Counted from the first letter of the stretch, positions 47,194-57,344 are shown. The stretch: DNA of 64,000 nt from Campylobacter upsaliensis (GCF_900637395.1 NZ_LR134372.1:1178001-1242000), one strand, 5' to 3'. Translations and numbers: made by a program. Notes: generated from the letters alone by a model not told the origin.

Positions 47194-47815
47194 TTGCTTT
47201 TAAAATGTAGGTTTTATCACAAAGACTTGCAAGCGTGTCATCGTGCGTTACGAAAAACAAAGCAGCATCATTTTCTTTCACATAATCCATCAAAATGCGT
47301 AAAACATTTTTAGCGTTAGCAAAATCCAAATTTCCTGTCGCTTCATCAGCAAAAATAATGCGTGGTTTTTTACAAAGCACCCTAGCGATGCTCACTCTTT
47401 GCTGCTGTCCGCCACTTAATTTGCCTATTTTTTGATCCAAAAGCATATCTATACCTAACTTTTTTAATAACCTTTTATCTAAATCCTGCTTAGATAAAAC
47501 ACTAGCAAGTTCTATATTCTCTAAAGCACTAAAGCCTTTAAAAAGATAGTGTGCTTGAAAGATAATGCCAAAGTCTCTACGGCGAATTTCAAGCCTTTTA
47601 TTTTCATTTAAATCATATAAATTTTGATTTTGATATAAAACAATGCCAGAATTTGGCTTTAAAAAAGAAGATAAAATATGCAAAAGCGTAGATTTACCAC
47701 AGCCACTACTTCCTTGAACGGCTATGCAATCTTTAGCTCTCAAAGATAAGTTTAAATTCTCAAAGAGCGGATAATCAAAGCTATGACTTAAATTTTCCGC
47801 TCTTAGAAGTTCCAT
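47180..47815 (-). CDS. LolD-like ABC transporter ATP-binding protein (Cj1180c-like)
   Basis: A 211-residue ATPase of the MacB/LolD group. Walker A QGSSGCGKST, signature LSGGQQQR, Walker B IIFADEATGNLD and switch VTHDD are all present, so it should hydrolyse ATP. No permease gene is adjacent; lipoprotein release (LolD) is possible but unproved. It lies 1 base after tsf and overlaps fliR by 14. Confidence 0.82.
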   Translation of the reverse strand: MELLRAENLSHSFDYPLFENLNLSLRAKDCIAVQGSSGCGKSTLLHILSSFLKPNSGIVLYQNQNLYDLNENKRLEIRRRDFGIIFQAHYLFKGFSALENIELASVLSKQDLDKRLLKKLGIDMLLDQKIGKLSGGQQQRVSIARVLCKKPRIIFADEATGNLDFANAKNVLRILMDYVKENDAALFFVTHDDTLASLCDKTYILKANGIC

Positions 47816-47816
47816 T

Positions 47817-48893
47817 TTAGCCTATTTGTGCGGCAACCTCTGCCGCGAAGTCTTCAGTCTTTTTCTCCAAGCCCTCACCTACTTCAAAGCGGATAAATTC
47901 GACTATTTTAATTGAACCTCCCAACTCTTTTTCTTTTTCAGTGATTACTTGTGCAATGGTTTTTTTATCATCCATTACATAAAATTGTCCCATTAAGGTT
48001 AATTTGCTATCAAGCTGTGAATTCTCGGCGATAAAGCTTTCTATCTTACCCGGGATAATTTTATCCCAAATTTTCTCAGGTTTATTTTGAGCTTTAAGCT
48101 CTGCTTTAATATCCTCTTCAGCCTGCTTTAAAATAGCTTCATTAAGTTGCTTACGACTAGCAAATTTAGGAATTTTATGCTCTGGCTTGTTAGGATCTTT
48201 AAGCCTTCTTCTCTCTTCATTTTCCTTTTCAAGCTCTGCAACCAAAGCCTTATATTCACTCTCTACAAAGTCCATATCAAGCTCATCATAGCTTAAATAA
48301 GTCGGTTTCATCGCTGCTATATGCATACAAATTTGCTTTAAAAAATCCTTAGCTTTATTTGCCACTTCAGTGCTTTCACAAGCTGCCGCAATGATAACTC
48401 CCACGCGTCCATTTGTGTGAATATAGCCATTAACAACGCCTTTTTCACTTGCCTTTAGCGTGGCAAATCTCCTCACAACCAAATTTTCACCTATGGTCGC
48501 AATTTGACTTTTTAAATATTCTTCAAATTTAACACCGTTAATTGTGCTAACTTGAAGCTCCTCAATGCTCTTAAGACTATGATTTTGAATATGTGCTGTA
48601 GTATCTTTAGTTAAGGCAATAAATTGCTCATTTTTAGCGACAAAATCTGTTTCTGAATTAATCTCACTCACAGTTGCACTAGTAAAATCATCACTTACCT
48701 TAACGCTTACTAAACCTTCAGCTGCAAGTCTATCAGCTTTTTTGGCAGCCTTACCCAAACCTTTCTCTCTTAAAAGCTGAACTGCTTTTTCAAAATCGCC
48801 CTGAGTCTCCTTTAAAGCGTTTTTGCAATCCATCATTCCAGCACCTGTGCTTTCGCGTAGCTCTTTGACCATTTGTGCAGAAATTTCAGCCAT
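47817..48893 (-). CDS. tsf: Elongation factor Ts
   Basis: A 358-residue nucleotide-exchange factor for EF-Tu. The N-terminal UBA-like domain carries KELRESTGAGMMDCKNAL, and the exchange core TDFVAKNEQF is intact. It is longer than the 283 residues of E. coli because of a charged insertion at about 205-265, usual in Campylobacter. The start overlaps the rpsB stop by one base (TAATG), so the two are translated together. Confidence 0.95.
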   Translation of the reverse strand: MAEISAQMVKELRESTGAGMMDCKNALKETQGDFEKAVQLLREKGLGKAAKKADRLAAEGLVSVKVSDDFTSATVSEINSETDFVAKNEQFIALTKDTTAHIQNHSLKSIEELQVSTINGVKFEEYLKSQIATIGENLVVRRFATLKASEKGVVNGYIHTNGRVGVIIAAACESTEVANKAKDFLKQICMHIAAMKPTYLSYDELDMDFVESEYKALVAELEKENEERRRLKDPNKPEHKIPKFASRKQLNEAILKQAEEDIKAELKAQNKPEKIWDKIIPGKIESFIAENSQLDSKLTLMGQFYVMDDKKTIAQVITEKEKELGGSIKIVEFIRFEVGEGLEKKTEDFAAEVAAQIG

Positions 48894-49681
48894 TATTCTT
48901 GCTCCTCTTCAAAATCTTCTTCACTCATAGCTTCTTCTAAAACTTCTTGTTTTTCTTCTTCGCTGATTTCTTTTTCTTCGCTTTCTACAACGCCATCTTG
49001 CTCTCTTAAAGCCTTGCCCTCATTAATAGCCTCAGCCATTTCTTGACAAAAAAGCTGCACAGAACGAATCGCATCATCATTTCCCGGGATAGGATAGGTT
49101 ACTAAGTCTGGATCGCAATTTGTATCAAGTGGTGCTACCACAGGAATTTTAAGTCTATTTGCTTCAGCAACGGCAATTCTTTCTTTCACGGTATCAATTA
49201 CAAAAATCATATCGGGCTGACTTTTCATATAACGAATTCCACCAAGATAAGCGAGTAATTTTTCTTTTTTTCTTGTTAGCATTAAAGCTTCTTTTTTAGT
49301 TAAAAGCTTAATGCTTCCATCTTCTTCCATTTTTTCTATCACTTCGAGCTTACGAATACTTTGCCTTATCGTGCCAAAATTTGTCATCATACCACCAAGC
49401 CAACGATGATTCACATAAGGCATACCACATTTTTCAGCGTATTCTTTAATGGCTCCGCCCGCTTGTTTTTTAGTGCCGACAAAAAGTATAGTTTTGCCCT
49501 CAGCAGCAGCATCACGGACGATATTATAAGTGTATCTAAAATATCTTAGGGTCTTTTGCAAGTCAATCACATAAATACCCTTTCTCTCACCAAAAATGTA
49601 TTTTTTCATTTTTGGATTCCAGCGTCTTGTTTGGTGTCCAAAATGCACACCACATTCTAACAAATCCCTCATACTAACCAT
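48893..49681 (-). CDS. rpsB: 30S ribosomal protein S2
   Basis: A 262-residue S2 protein: [20 protein letters not shown] at the start, the coiled-coil region in the middle, and [20 protein letters not shown]. The C-terminal 35 residues are very acidic. AAGGAG sits 7 bases before the ATG. A promoter about 92 bases upstream gives a long leader that may regulate the gene. Confidence 0.96.
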   Translation of the reverse strand: MVSMRDLLECGVHFGHQTRRWNPKMKKYIFGERKGIYVIDLQKTLRYFRYTYNIVRDAAAEGKTILFVGTKKQAGGAIKEYAEKCGMPYVNHRWLGGMMTNFGTIRQSIRKLEVIEKMEEDGSIKLLTKKEALMLTRKKEKLLAYLGGIRYMKSQPDMIFVIDTVKERIAVAEANRLKIPVVAPLDTNCDPDLVTYPIPGNDDAIRSVQLFCQEMAEAINEGKALREQDGVVESEEKEISEEEKQEVLEEAMSEEDFEEEQE

Positions 49682-49765
49682 GAGTTTCTCCTTATAATTT
49701 TAGCTTTTTCCTCCGCATCCCTTCATCACCTAAGCAGCTAAATAAGGACTGATGCGTGTGAAATA
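49682..49765 (-). promoter_or_regulatory. rpsB 5' leader, possible regulatory element
   Basis: The transcript leader between the predicted start point and rpsB is about 85 bases, long for this genome. It holds a purine-rich block (GGTGATGAAGGGATGCGGAGG) and a small open frame of eight codons (MKGCGGKS, 49726 to 49700) ending before the rpsB ribosome site. Regulation by free S2 is known in other bacteria; whether this leader does so is inference. Confidence 0.35.
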
Positions 49766-49772
49766 AGCCGTG

Positions 49773-49778
49773 ATTATA
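49773..49778 (-). promoter_or_regulatory. Candidate -10 box of the rpsB-tsf operon
   Basis: The minus strand reads TTTTGTATAATC, an extended -10 with TG two bases before the box. T-rich DNA lies upstream. It is the only good box between petC and rpsB. Confidence 0.65.
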
Positions 49779-49813
49779 CAAAATTTAAGTTTAGTTTTTA
49801 CTTAGATAAAGAA

Positions 49814-49834
49814 AAGTCGCCCAAAAGGCGACTT
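49814..49834 (-). terminator. Intrinsic terminator of the petABC operon
   Basis: On the minus strand AAGTCGCC-TTTTG-GGCGACTT forms an 8-base stem with a 5-base loop, directly followed by TTCTTTATCT. It begins 3 bases after the petC stop codon and separates petABC from rpsB. Confidence 0.85.
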
Positions 49835-49837
49835 GCA

Positions 49838-50965
49838 TTAATGTAGTTTAGACCAGACAGAACGCTTCCATAAAATCGCAAAAATACTAAGAATCACAAA
49901 GAAAATCATAATGTAAATTCCAAGACTTTCTCTTTCTTCTTTTTTACTATCGCCTACTTTTTCAATGTAAGAAATCACTTTCGCTTGTGTGGCTTCATTT
50001 AAACCTACCCTTGGCATAGCCGTTCCTGGAAGAAGTTTTTGCGTATTATTGACAAAATCGTTAAGATACTGCTCTCCTCTACTTCTTATCATCATCGATA
50101 AATCAGGCGGAACAGAACCTAAATAGCCCTTTAAATCATTTTTAGCTGAAGGACTAAAAAAGCCATCATACCTCATATCGTGGCAACGACCGCAAGACTC
50201 GATAAAAAGCATTCTTTCTTTAGCAAAGATTGTTTCTTTCTCCATTAAAGCAGTTTTTTCAGCACCTTCTTCAACTTTAGCGTATTTTTCTTCGACCTCT
50301 TGTTTAATTCTAGCATTTTCTTTTTCTTCAAATTTTAAAGCCATCTCTTTAAGATAAGCAATCACATCGGCTATGTTTTGATTAACAATTTTCTCGCTCT
50401 CGCCAGAAGTTTCACTATTGTAAGCTGTCATAATAAAGGCATCACCAAATTTATGATCAACCTTCAATGCTAAAGCTGGATTTAAAATCAAAGCAGCCAA
50501 AAATTTCTCATCGTAAAGCAAAGCAGCCGAGCTTAAATCAGGCGGTATCACACCATAAGCAGAAGAATCTGTAAAATTTGAAGCGATCCCATCTTCTTTT
50601 AAGCCGTGGCAAGCAAAACAATTGCCTTCAAAAAATGCCTTACCCTTAGTTGCATCACCTTTTGCAAAATCTATTTTTTCCACACTAGCCCAAAGTGCTT
50701 CATTTTTTGCTAAATTCTCTTTAGCTGCATCAAGGGCTTTAGTCGCACTTTCTACCTGTGAGACATCATTTTCTTTTTGTGCCTGAGCTAAAAGGGCTTC
50801 TTTGTCCGCAACTACACCTTTAGCAAAGCTCAAGTCCTCTTCCGCAAAATTAAAATTCGCAGGGCTTACATGAGGCTTCATTATAGAGTGTGCGTAAGGC
50901 TCAACGCCCCAGTATGTAAGGGCTGTAAATGCAACTACAACTAAAAATATCTTTAATTCTCTCAT
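49838..50965 (-). CDS. petC: Di-haem cytochrome c subunit of the cytochrome bc complex
   Basis: A 375-residue protein with an N-terminal anchor (about 5-20), two haem c motifs (CFACH near residue 117, CGRCH near 262), a coiled linker around 210-245, and a C-terminal membrane helix. Two haems in one long c-type subunit mark the epsilon-proteobacterial type of bc complex, different from the single-haem c1. Axial methionines are probably in the TAMPRVG segment and an earlier FIMTAYN. It passes electrons to periplasmic cytochrome c. Overlaps petB by 4 bases; a clear terminator follows. Confidence 0.93.
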   Translation of the reverse strand: MRELKIFLVVVAFTALTYWGVEPYAHSIMKPHVSPANFNFAEEDLSFAKGVVADKEALLAQAQKENDVSQVESATKALDAAKENLAKNEALWASVEKIDFAKGDATKGKAFFEGNCFACHGLKEDGIASNFTDSSAYGVIPPDLSSAALLYDEKFLAALILNPALALKVDHKFGDAFIMTAYNSETSGESEKIVNQNIADVIAYLKEMALKFEEKENARIKQEVEEKYAKVEEGAEKTALMEKETIFAKERMLFIESCGRCHDMRYDGFFSPSAKNDLKGYLGSVPPDLSMMIRSRGEQYLNDFVNNTQKLLPGTAMPRVGLNEATQAKVISYIEKVGDSKKEERESLGIYIMIFFVILSIFAILWKRSVWSKLH

Positions 50966-52212
50966 TTTTTAGCTCCTTTTTTTTCCATTATTGTAATCAT
51001 AGGTAAAACTACAATAAGCAACAATAAAAATACGATAGAAGCATAAAATCCTACCCAAGCATTGATGCCTGTTGGAGGCAATTTACCATACACAGTTAAA
51101 ACAATTAAATCTATAAGTAAAACCCAAAACCATATAAAAAATAGAGGTCTTTCATGAGCTGGTTTGACCACATCACTTCTATCAAGCCAAGGAAATAAAA
51201 AGAAAATCACTTGAGCGATACCAAAAGCAGCCAAGCCTATATCAAAAGCCTTAATACCACCCACATCAAAGAAAAAGCCTCTTAAAACTTCATAACTCCA
51301 CAAGAAATACCACTCAGGATAAATATGTGCTGGGGTTTTAAGAGCATCCGCTGGGTCAAAATTGATAGGATCCATAGCAAAGCTAAATTTAAAACTTACC
51401 AAATAGAAAAAGAAAATCATAAATAAGCTAATATATACAAAATCCTTACTTAAAAAGCCCGGCCAAAATGGTATAACCTTAGAGCCTTTTGTATCTCCTG
51501 CCATATATTTTTCCGCTTCTAGGTCAAAGTCTAATTCTTCAGCTATTTCATTATTGACATGTGGAATTCTTAAGGAATAAAAGTGAAACACTATAATCAT
51601 AATAATCACAATAGGAAGCAAACAAACATGAAGCATAAAAAATCGCGTTAAGGTTGGGTCAGATACTGCATAATCGCCTCTTATCCACACAACTAAAGCA
51701 TCACCTATGAAAGGAATTCCGCCAAAAAGATTTGTAATAACTTGTGCCGCCCAATAACTCATCTGTCCCCAAGGAAGCATATAACCACTAAAAGCCTCAG
51801 CCGAAAACACGACAAATAAAAGCATGCCGCTTATCCATATCATTTCACGACCCTTTTTATAAGAGCCATAATAAATCCCTGTAAGCATATGAATATAAAT
51901 GACCAAAAAGACAACAGACGCCGCCACTCCGTGCATATGACGCCACAGCCAACCATACTCAACCTCTTGCATAATAGTTTTATTAACACTATCAAAAGCT
52001 AAAGCCACATCAGGCTTATAATACATCACAAGTAAAAGCCCTGTTACAAAAAGTATGGTAAAAAGCGTGGTTAAAATCACACCCATAGCCCATAAAAAGT
52101 TAATTTGTTTTGGTATCCAGTATTTATTCATCAATACATCAAGCAATTTGTGAACCGCGAGTCTTTGATCAAGCCAATCCACTATGCCATTTGCTTTTCT
52201 AATCTGTGCCAT
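50962..52212 (-). CDS. petB: Cytochrome b of the bc complex
   Basis: A 416-residue membrane protein with about eight helices. The four haem b histidines are in the WRHMHGVAASVVF, YIHMLTGIYYG, FFMLHVCLLP and IVFHFYSLRI segments. The quinol-oxidation loop PEWY is present in IYPEWYFLW. One base separates it from petA; it overlaps petC by 4 bases. Confidence 0.95.
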   Translation of the reverse strand: MAQIRKANGIVDWLDQRLAVHKLLDVLMNKYWIPKQINFLWAMGVILTTLFTILFVTGLLLVMYYKPDVALAFDSVNKTIMQEVEYGWLWRHMHGVAASVVFLVIYIHMLTGIYYGSYKKGREMIWISGMLLFVVFSAEAFSGYMLPWGQMSYWAAQVITNLFGGIPFIGDALVVWIRGDYAVSDPTLTRFFMLHVCLLPIVIIMIIVFHFYSLRIPHVNNEIAEELDFDLEAEKYMAGDTKGSKVIPFWPGFLSKDFVYISLFMIFFFYLVSFKFSFAMDPINFDPADALKTPAHIYPEWYFLWSYEVLRGFFFDVGGIKAFDIGLAAFGIAQVIFFLFPWLDRSDVVKPAHERPLFFIWFWVLLIDLIVLTVYGKLPPTGINAWVGFYASIVFLLLLIVVLPMITIMEKKGAKK

Positions 52213-52213
52213 C

Positions 52214-52717
52214 TTAAGCCTCCGCTACCATTTTTTGATACTCAGAACCCTCTTCTCCTAGAACGAGTTTTGTCCCCTCTATTTTAAAAGGAGGAATATC
52301 AAGCGGTCTTGGAGGAGGTCCAAAAACATTAACTCCACTAATATCAAATTCGCCTCCATGACAGGCACATTTAAAAAGCTGTTCGCTTGGAGCATAGGCA
52401 GGAATACAACCCAAATGAGTGCAAAGCCCTATTACAACGGTGTAAGAAGCATTTTCTATCACTACATCACGCTTTGAATCTTTTGCCATATCCGCAGCCT
52501 TTTTTAAAATAAAAATAGGCTTTTTACGCCACTCTATCGTTCTAAGTTCGCCATCTTGCATAGAGCTTAAATCCACCGTGGTAAAACCAGCCGCCTTAAC
52601 GCTAGGAAGTGGGTCCCAAGTCTTTTTCATCGCTACAAGTGAAAAAGCACCACCCACAGCAGCCACAGCTCCAAATGCAAAGCCCATAAAGCCTCTTCTA
52701 CTTTCAGAGATAGCCAT
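52214..52717 (-). CDS. petA: Rieske iron-sulfur protein of the bc complex
   Basis: A 167-residue protein. A twin-arginine motif (SRRGFMG) at residues 5-11 and one helix give Tat export with membrane anchoring. The 2Fe-2S ligands are in CTHLGC (about 99-104) and CACHGGEF (about 118-125). First gene of petABC. AAGGAAAGG precedes the ATG. The 113-base region before it is AT-rich; no promoter was settled on. Confidence 0.95.
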   Translation of the reverse strand: MAISESRRGFMGFAFGAVAAVGGAFSLVAMKKTWDPLPSVKAAGFTTVDLSSMQDGELRTIEWRKKPIFILKKAADMAKDSKRDVVIENASYTVVIGLCTHLGCIPAYAPSEQLFKCACHGGEFDISGVNVFGPPPRPLDIPPFKIEGTKLVLGEEGSEYQKMVAEA

Positions 52718-52830
52718 AATTTTCCTTTCCTTGAAATTTAATTTAATAAACCTAGCAGTTTATCTAAAATAAAATAAATTTTTTCTTTTTTGCTATTTTT
52801 GTTTAAAATTTCTAACTTGAAACTTAAAAA

Positions 52831-54690
52831 TTATTTACTTTTATTTTTTGTTTTAATATAAATGTGTAAAATGTCTAAAGCAGCAGGGGTGATCCCGCTA
52901 ATCTCACTTGCAGCAAAAAGTGTAGGCGGTCTAAATTTTTCAAGCTTTTCGACCACTTCATTGCTCAAGCCGCTTACATTTTTAAAATCAAAATCCGCTG
53001 GGATTTTAAGAGAGCTTAAGTTTTTCATTTTTTCCACTTGTGCTTTTTGCATAGTGATGTAATGATAATATTTTGCCTCGCTTAAAATTTCTTGTAAAGA
53101 ATATGCGTCCATATTCTCAAAAAATGAGTCAAGTTTGCGTAATTTACCCACATCAAAACTCGCTCTTGCGACTACTTTTTGAAGACTTACAATAGAAGTA
53201 ATTTTCTCCTCACCTAACTCCTTTAAAAAAGCGTTATTTTCATTACTTGGAGTTAATTCTTTAGTTAGCAAAAAATTTAATCCTCGCTCGATATTTTCAC
53301 GGCTTTTCTCTATCATTTGAAATTCTTTTTCGCTTAAAAGCCCAAATTTAAAGCCATATTTACCTAGTCTAATAATGGCATTTTCTTCCCTTAAAAGTAG
53401 CCTAAATTCCGCCCTTGAAGTAAACATTCTATAAGGTTCTTTCGTGCCTTTCATTACCAAATCATCAATCAAAACTCCAATATAAGCCTCATCACGCCCT
53501 AAAACAAAAGGCTCTTTATCTTCCAAAGCTAATGCGGCATTAATCCCAGCCATAAAACCCTGAGCGGCGGCTTCCTCATAGCCTGTCGTGCCATTAATCT
53601 GCCCCGCACAATATAAATTTTTAACCTTTTTAAGCTCTAGGCTGTGATAAAGCTCGGTTGGGTCAATATAATCATACTCAATAGCGTAACCAAAACGCGT
53701 TATTTTGGCATTTTCAAAACCCTTAATGCTTTTTAACATTTGTGTTTGCACCTCGTAAGGTAAAGAAGTCGAAAAGCCGTTAATATAATACTCGCTAGCC
53801 TCTTTAGTTTGCGGCTCTATGAAAAGATGATGGCTTTCTTTATCGCTAAAGCGGTTAATCTTGTCTTCTATGGACGGACAATACCTAGGACCAACGCCCT
53901 CAATTTGCCCAGTAAAAAGTGGAGCTCTATAAAAATTATCTTTAATGATTTGATGTGTATTTAAATTCGTCCTTGCGATAAAGCAAGGCAGTTGCGTAGG
54001 TGAAAAATTCTTCGTTCTAAAACTAAAAGGCTTAGGCTCTGCATCTCCGTGTTGAATTTCCAAAACGCTAAAATCAATGCTTTTTGCATCCACTCTAGGG
54101 CAAGTTCCTGTTTTAAGCCTACCTATCTTTAAGTCAAGTTTTCTTAAGGAATTTCCAAGCTTTATAGATGCCATTTCACCTACACGCCCTGCCTCAATTT
54201 GATTTTCTCCTATATGAATCAATCCATTTAAAAAAGTGCCTGTGGTAAGAATTATTTTTTTCGCGTAATAATTGTGATTTAAATTTGTTCTAACGCCTTT
54301 TATTTCATCATTTTTGAAAATTAATTCTATAACTTGCTCTTGGGAAATTTCCAAATTTTTAAGTTGTAAAAGCTTATTTCTAGCAATAATGCGGTAGCGG
54401 TCCATATCAATTTGTGCCCTACTACCTCGCACGGCTACACCCTTGCTTTCATTTAAAATGCGAAATTGAATACCCGCCTCATCGGTAATTTCTCCCATTA
54501 AGCCACCCATAGCATCAAGCTCTTTTACTAAATGCCCTTTAGCTAGTCCCCCTATGGCAGGATTGCAACTTGCCGCACCAATTTGCTCAATAAGAGTTGT
54601 TAAAAGAAGAGTTTTCTTACCCATTTTAGCAGCAGCAGCACTCGCCTCTATGCCGGCGTGTCCGCCACCTATTACGATAATATCATACAT
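52831..54690 (-). CDS. mnmG: tRNA uridine 5-carboxymethylaminomethyl modification enzyme MnmG
   Basis: A 619-residue FAD protein that, with MnmE, modifies the wobble uridine of several tRNAs. FAD motif [12 protein letters not shown] at residues 6-17; later motifs [19 protein letters not shown] and [17 protein letters not shown] are conserved. Its product is the substrate for MnmC, also in this window. AAGG precedes the ATG and can pair with an upstream AGCCTT (see findings). Confidence 0.95.
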   Translation of the reverse strand: MYDIIVIGGGHAGIEASAAAAKMGKKTLLLTTLIEQIGAASCNPAIGGLAKGHLVKELDAMGGLMGEITDEAGIQFRILNESKGVAVRGSRAQIDMDRYRIIARNKLLQLKNLEISQEQVIELIFKNDEIKGVRTNLNHNYYAKKIILTTGTFLNGLIHIGENQIEAGRVGEMASIKLGNSLRKLDLKIGRLKTGTCPRVDAKSIDFSVLEIQHGDAEPKPFSFRTKNFSPTQLPCFIARTNLNTHQIIKDNFYRAPLFTGQIEGVGPRYCPSIEDKINRFSDKESHHLFIEPQTKEASEYYINGFSTSLPYEVQTQMLKSIKGFENAKITRFGYAIEYDYIDPTELYHSLELKKVKNLYCAGQINGTTGYEEAAAQGFMAGINAALALEDKEPFVLGRDEAYIGVLIDDLVMKGTKEPYRMFTSRAEFRLLLREENAIIRLGKYGFKFGLLSEKEFQMIEKSRENIERGLNFLLTKELTPSNENNAFLKELGEEKITSIVSLQKVVARASFDVGKLRKLDSFFENMDAYSLQEILSEAKYYHYITMQKAQVEKMKNLSSLKIPADFDFKNVSGLSNEVVEKLEKFRPPTLFAASEISGITPAALDILHIYIKTKNKSK

Positions 54691-54745
54691 TATAAGCCTT
54701 ATTTTTTTTAAAGGCTGAAATTATATAAGAATTTAGCAAATAAAA

Positions 54746-55240
54746 TCACTTTGCTTCTTGCAAAGAAAAAATAAGCTCATTATAGCTTTTATGGGAATTT
54801 TTACAAAAATCTCTTAAAAATTCCACACCTCTATCCAAACTCATTTGTTCAAATTTTAAAAGCTCATTATAAAGAGGTTTAATCTGCTCCAAAGCTTTAG
54901 CATTAGGCTTTCTACGCACGGAATAATAGCCTATAATTTGATTATTGACATCAAAAGATGGCGTTACATTGGCAAAAACCCAGTAATAATCATTATTTTT
55001 CGTCTTATTTTTTACAAAAGCAAAAATTTCCTCGCCCCTTTTCATATAATCCCATAAAATTTTAAACACGGTGCGAGGCATATCCTCGTGTCTTACTATA
55101 TTGTGCGGTTTATATAAAATTTCGTTCATTTTATAACCTGCATATGTTAAAAAATCATCATTTGCATAGACAATTTTGCCCTTTAAATCCGTCTTTGAGG
55201 TAATAAGACAATCTTTTTCTAAAAAAATTTCCTTCGCCAT
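54746..55240 (-). CDS. cetB: PAS-domain redox sensor CetB
   Basis: A 164-residue single-domain PAS protein. The segments TDLKGKIVYANDDF, KPHNIVRHEDMPRTVF and DYYWVFANVTPSF match the FAD-binding PAS domain of Aer, so it senses redox or energy state. In C. jejuni CetB works with the transducer CetA, made from the neighbouring gene, to give energy taxis. It is 2 bases after cetA. No membrane segment. Confidence 0.9.
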   Translation of the reverse strand: MAKEIFLEKDCLITSKTDLKGKIVYANDDFLTYAGYKMNEILYKPHNIVRHEDMPRTVFKILWDYMKRGEEIFAFVKNKTKNNDYYWVFANVTPSFDVNNQIIGYYSVRRKPNAKALEQIKPLYNELLKFEQMSLDRGVEFLRDFCKNSHKSYNELIFSLQEAK

Positions 55241-55242
55241 AC

Positions 55243-56628
55243 TTATTCCTCTATTTTAAGCTTTGCTAAAATTTCCGCACTCTTACCCTCTAATGCTGTT
55301 ACTTTACTCACTATGGAGTCATAAGCTTCCTGTCCTATATATGCGGCTTTTGACTCTTCTATCGCACAGCTTGCATTTTCTTTAATTGCCGCTCTTACCT
55401 CATCTAAATCCTCATCACTTACAAGCTCATTAATAATCATCTTAGTTCTTTCTTCGTGGCAAAGATGTGAAATGGCATCAAAGCTATTTAAATCAAAATT
55501 ATGTGTGCCATTAAGGGCGAGATAGATGTTGGATTTATAGAGTATATGATCAATCTTTGCGACAGATAAAATGAGTTTTTTTGCAAAGGAGGTAAAATTT
55601 ACACCAAGTTCGGAGCTGTTTTCTTCAAGTCGCTTAAATGCTTGAGAGAAATTTGAAATGCGTTCTTCTGAATTGCTAACAATGTCGAAAACTTGTTCGC
55701 TTCCTGATTGTATATTGTCAAAATCTTGTTGCATTGTTTGTATAGCTATGGAAATTTCGCTCGTTGATTTTTGCGTTCTTTCTGCTAGTTGTCTTACTTC
55801 ATCTGCTACGACTGCAAAGCCTCGTCCGTGTTCTCCAGCCCTTGCTGCTTCAATAGCAGCATTAAGCGCTAACAAATTTGTTTGATCTGCTATATCACGG
55901 ATAACCTCAATCACCGAAGTGATATTTTGCGAATTTGCCACAAAAGCTTCCACCGTTTCCTTGCTAGAATTAACAACTTCCATTAAGGTATTCATAGACT
56001 CTTGCAAAGATATGACCTGCGAACCATTTTCAGTAGCGACCTTAGTGATAGAATAAACCACATCGTAAATATTATTCATCGCGTTAATATCCGCATTTAA
56101 AGAAGTTGTAATGCGCGACATATCTTTATTTTGACTGCCTAAGCTTAAGTCCATCAAAGTCTTAGAAAGAGCGTTTTTAAAGGCTGATTTTGCCGTTACC
56201 TCTATATTAGATAAAGCCTTATTGATAAATTCTATATTGTGAGCAAAAATTCCTTTTAAACCTTCAGGCAAAGCCTTGCGATAAAATTCATTATTTTGCG
56301 AACAGGTAATGGAGGTATTAATTTCTCTTAAATAAGCCTCAAGCCCATCTATCATATTATTTAAATTATCGGCGATTTGGGCGAGTTTCTTGCTTTTACT
56401 CTTAATATAAATCACCCTTTTGTCAAAATCTCCCTCTTTAAGATAATTAGAAAGCGCAAAAAGCTTTTCTATCATCTCACTTTCATCTTTATGTAACAAC
56501 ATAGCATAAATAAGTAGCACGACCGCAGCGACAAAACACACCGACCCAACATAAACATTAAGCATAAAACTTAGCAAAATTCCAGCTACATTTAGCATAA
56601 TCGCTGACACAAAAATACTTTTCATCAT
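55243..56628 (-). CDS. cetA: Energy-taxis transducer CetA
   Basis: A 461-residue methyl-accepting-type protein. Two adjacent membrane helices lie at residues 1-45, then a HAMP-like region (about 50-105), and a signalling domain with the hairpin core [19 protein letters not shown] and [13 protein letters not shown]. It has no periplasmic sensor; sensing comes from its PAS partner CetB. The start was set to the first ATG at 56628 behind AGGA, not the GTG at 56637. A C-terminal segment (last 90 residues) carries a CZB-like stretch with [20 protein letters not shown], containing His and Cys that might bind zinc. Confidence 0.9.
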   Translation of the reverse strand: MMKSIFVSAIMLNVAGILLSFMLNVYVGSVCFVAAVVLLIYAMLLHKDESEMIEKLFALSNYLKEGDFDKRVIYIKSKSKKLAQIADNLNNMIDGLEAYLREINTSITCSQNNEFYRKALPEGLKGIFAHNIEFINKALSNIEVTAKSAFKNALSKTLMDLSLGSQNKDMSRITTSLNADINAMNNIYDVVYSITKVATENGSQVISLQESMNTLMEVVNSSKETVEAFVANSQNITSVIEVIRDIADQTNLLALNAAIEAARAGEHGRGFAVVADEVRQLAERTQKSTSEISIAIQTMQQDFDNIQSGSEQVFDIVSNSEERISNFSQAFKRLEENSSELGVNFTSFAKKLILSVAKIDHILYKSNIYLALNGTHNFDLNSFDAISHLCHEERTKMIINELVSDEDLDEVRAAIKENASCAIEESKAAYIGQEAYDSIVSKVTALEGKSAEILAKLKIEE

Positions 56629-56685
56629 CTTCCTCACTTTAAACTTAACTTAAATAATTCTCAAAATTCTAAGATAAAATTACGG

Positions 56686-56691
56686 ATTATA
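56686..56691 (-). promoter_or_regulatory. Candidate -10 box for cetA-cetB
   Basis: TATAAT on the minus strand in AAATATAATCCG, in the 85-base gap after the upstream PAS gene and about 58 bases before the cetA ATG. It would let cetAB be transcribed apart from the upstream PAS gene. Confidence 0.45.
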
Positions 56692-56713
56692 TTTAATAGA
56701 GATTAAAAAACTC

Positions 56714-57211
56714 TTAATTATTTTCTTGTAAATCAAAAATTAACTGATTGTAAGTAACCTTATAAGAATTGACAACCTCCATTAAAGTTTCCACACCAGC
56801 TTTAATGCCTCCTTGCTTTTCCTTTTCAAGCAAGGTTTTATAAACACTTTCCATTATAGAAATGGCTTTAGGATTAGGCTTTCTACGCACGGAATAGTAA
56901 TTAATAATATTACCATTTTCATCAAAAGAAGCTGTAATATTTGCAAAAACCCAATAATAATCTCCACTTTTTGCCTTATTTTTTACAAAAGCAAAAATTT
57001 CGTGTCCCTTAGTAATATAATCCCATAAGCATTTAAACACGGTGCGTGGCATATCCTCGTGCCTTACTATGCTATGTGGCTTATATAAAATTTCGTCCAT
57101 TGTATAGCCTGCGTATTTTAAAAAATCATCATTTGCATAAATAATATCACCCCTTAAATCTGTCTTTGAGGTAATGAGTGTATCATCTGCTAAAACTATC
57201 TCTTTCACCAC
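56714..57211 (-). CDS. cetC: PAS-domain protein, CetB paralogue (CetC-like, Cj1191c)
   Basis: A 165-residue PAS protein very similar to CetB over residues 1-110 (TDLRGDIIYANDDF, KPHSIVRHEDMPRTVF, DYYWVFANITASF) and different in the last 50. The Aer-type FAD-binding residues look kept. A role in energy taxis with CetA is inferred from the C. jejuni locus. It precedes cetA, with a possible separate promoter between. Confidence 0.85.
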   Translation of the reverse strand: MVKEIVLADDTLITSKTDLRGDIIYANDDFLKYAGYTMDEILYKPHSIVRHEDMPRTVFKCLWDYITKGHEIFAFVKNKAKSGDYYWVFANITASFDENGNIINYYSVRRKPNPKAISIMESVYKTLLEKEKQGGIKAGVETLMEVVNSYKVTYNQLIFDLQENN

Positions 57212-57338
57212 TAATCCCTTATAATAAAATATTTATAAAATATTTTATTTTTATTAATTAAAACAAAATCTTGTTTATTATACCAAAAATTCAGCCCTTA
57301 AATCAAAAAAAAAAAACGCTTATAAAGCTAATTTTAGC

Positions 57339-57344
57339 TACAAT
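57339..57344 (+). promoter_or_regulatory. Candidate -10 box for dctA
   Basis: TACAAT in TAGCTACAATTATT lies 34 bases before the TTG start. A run of 12 A (57305-57316) sits just upstream, around the -35 region. Confidence 0.4.
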
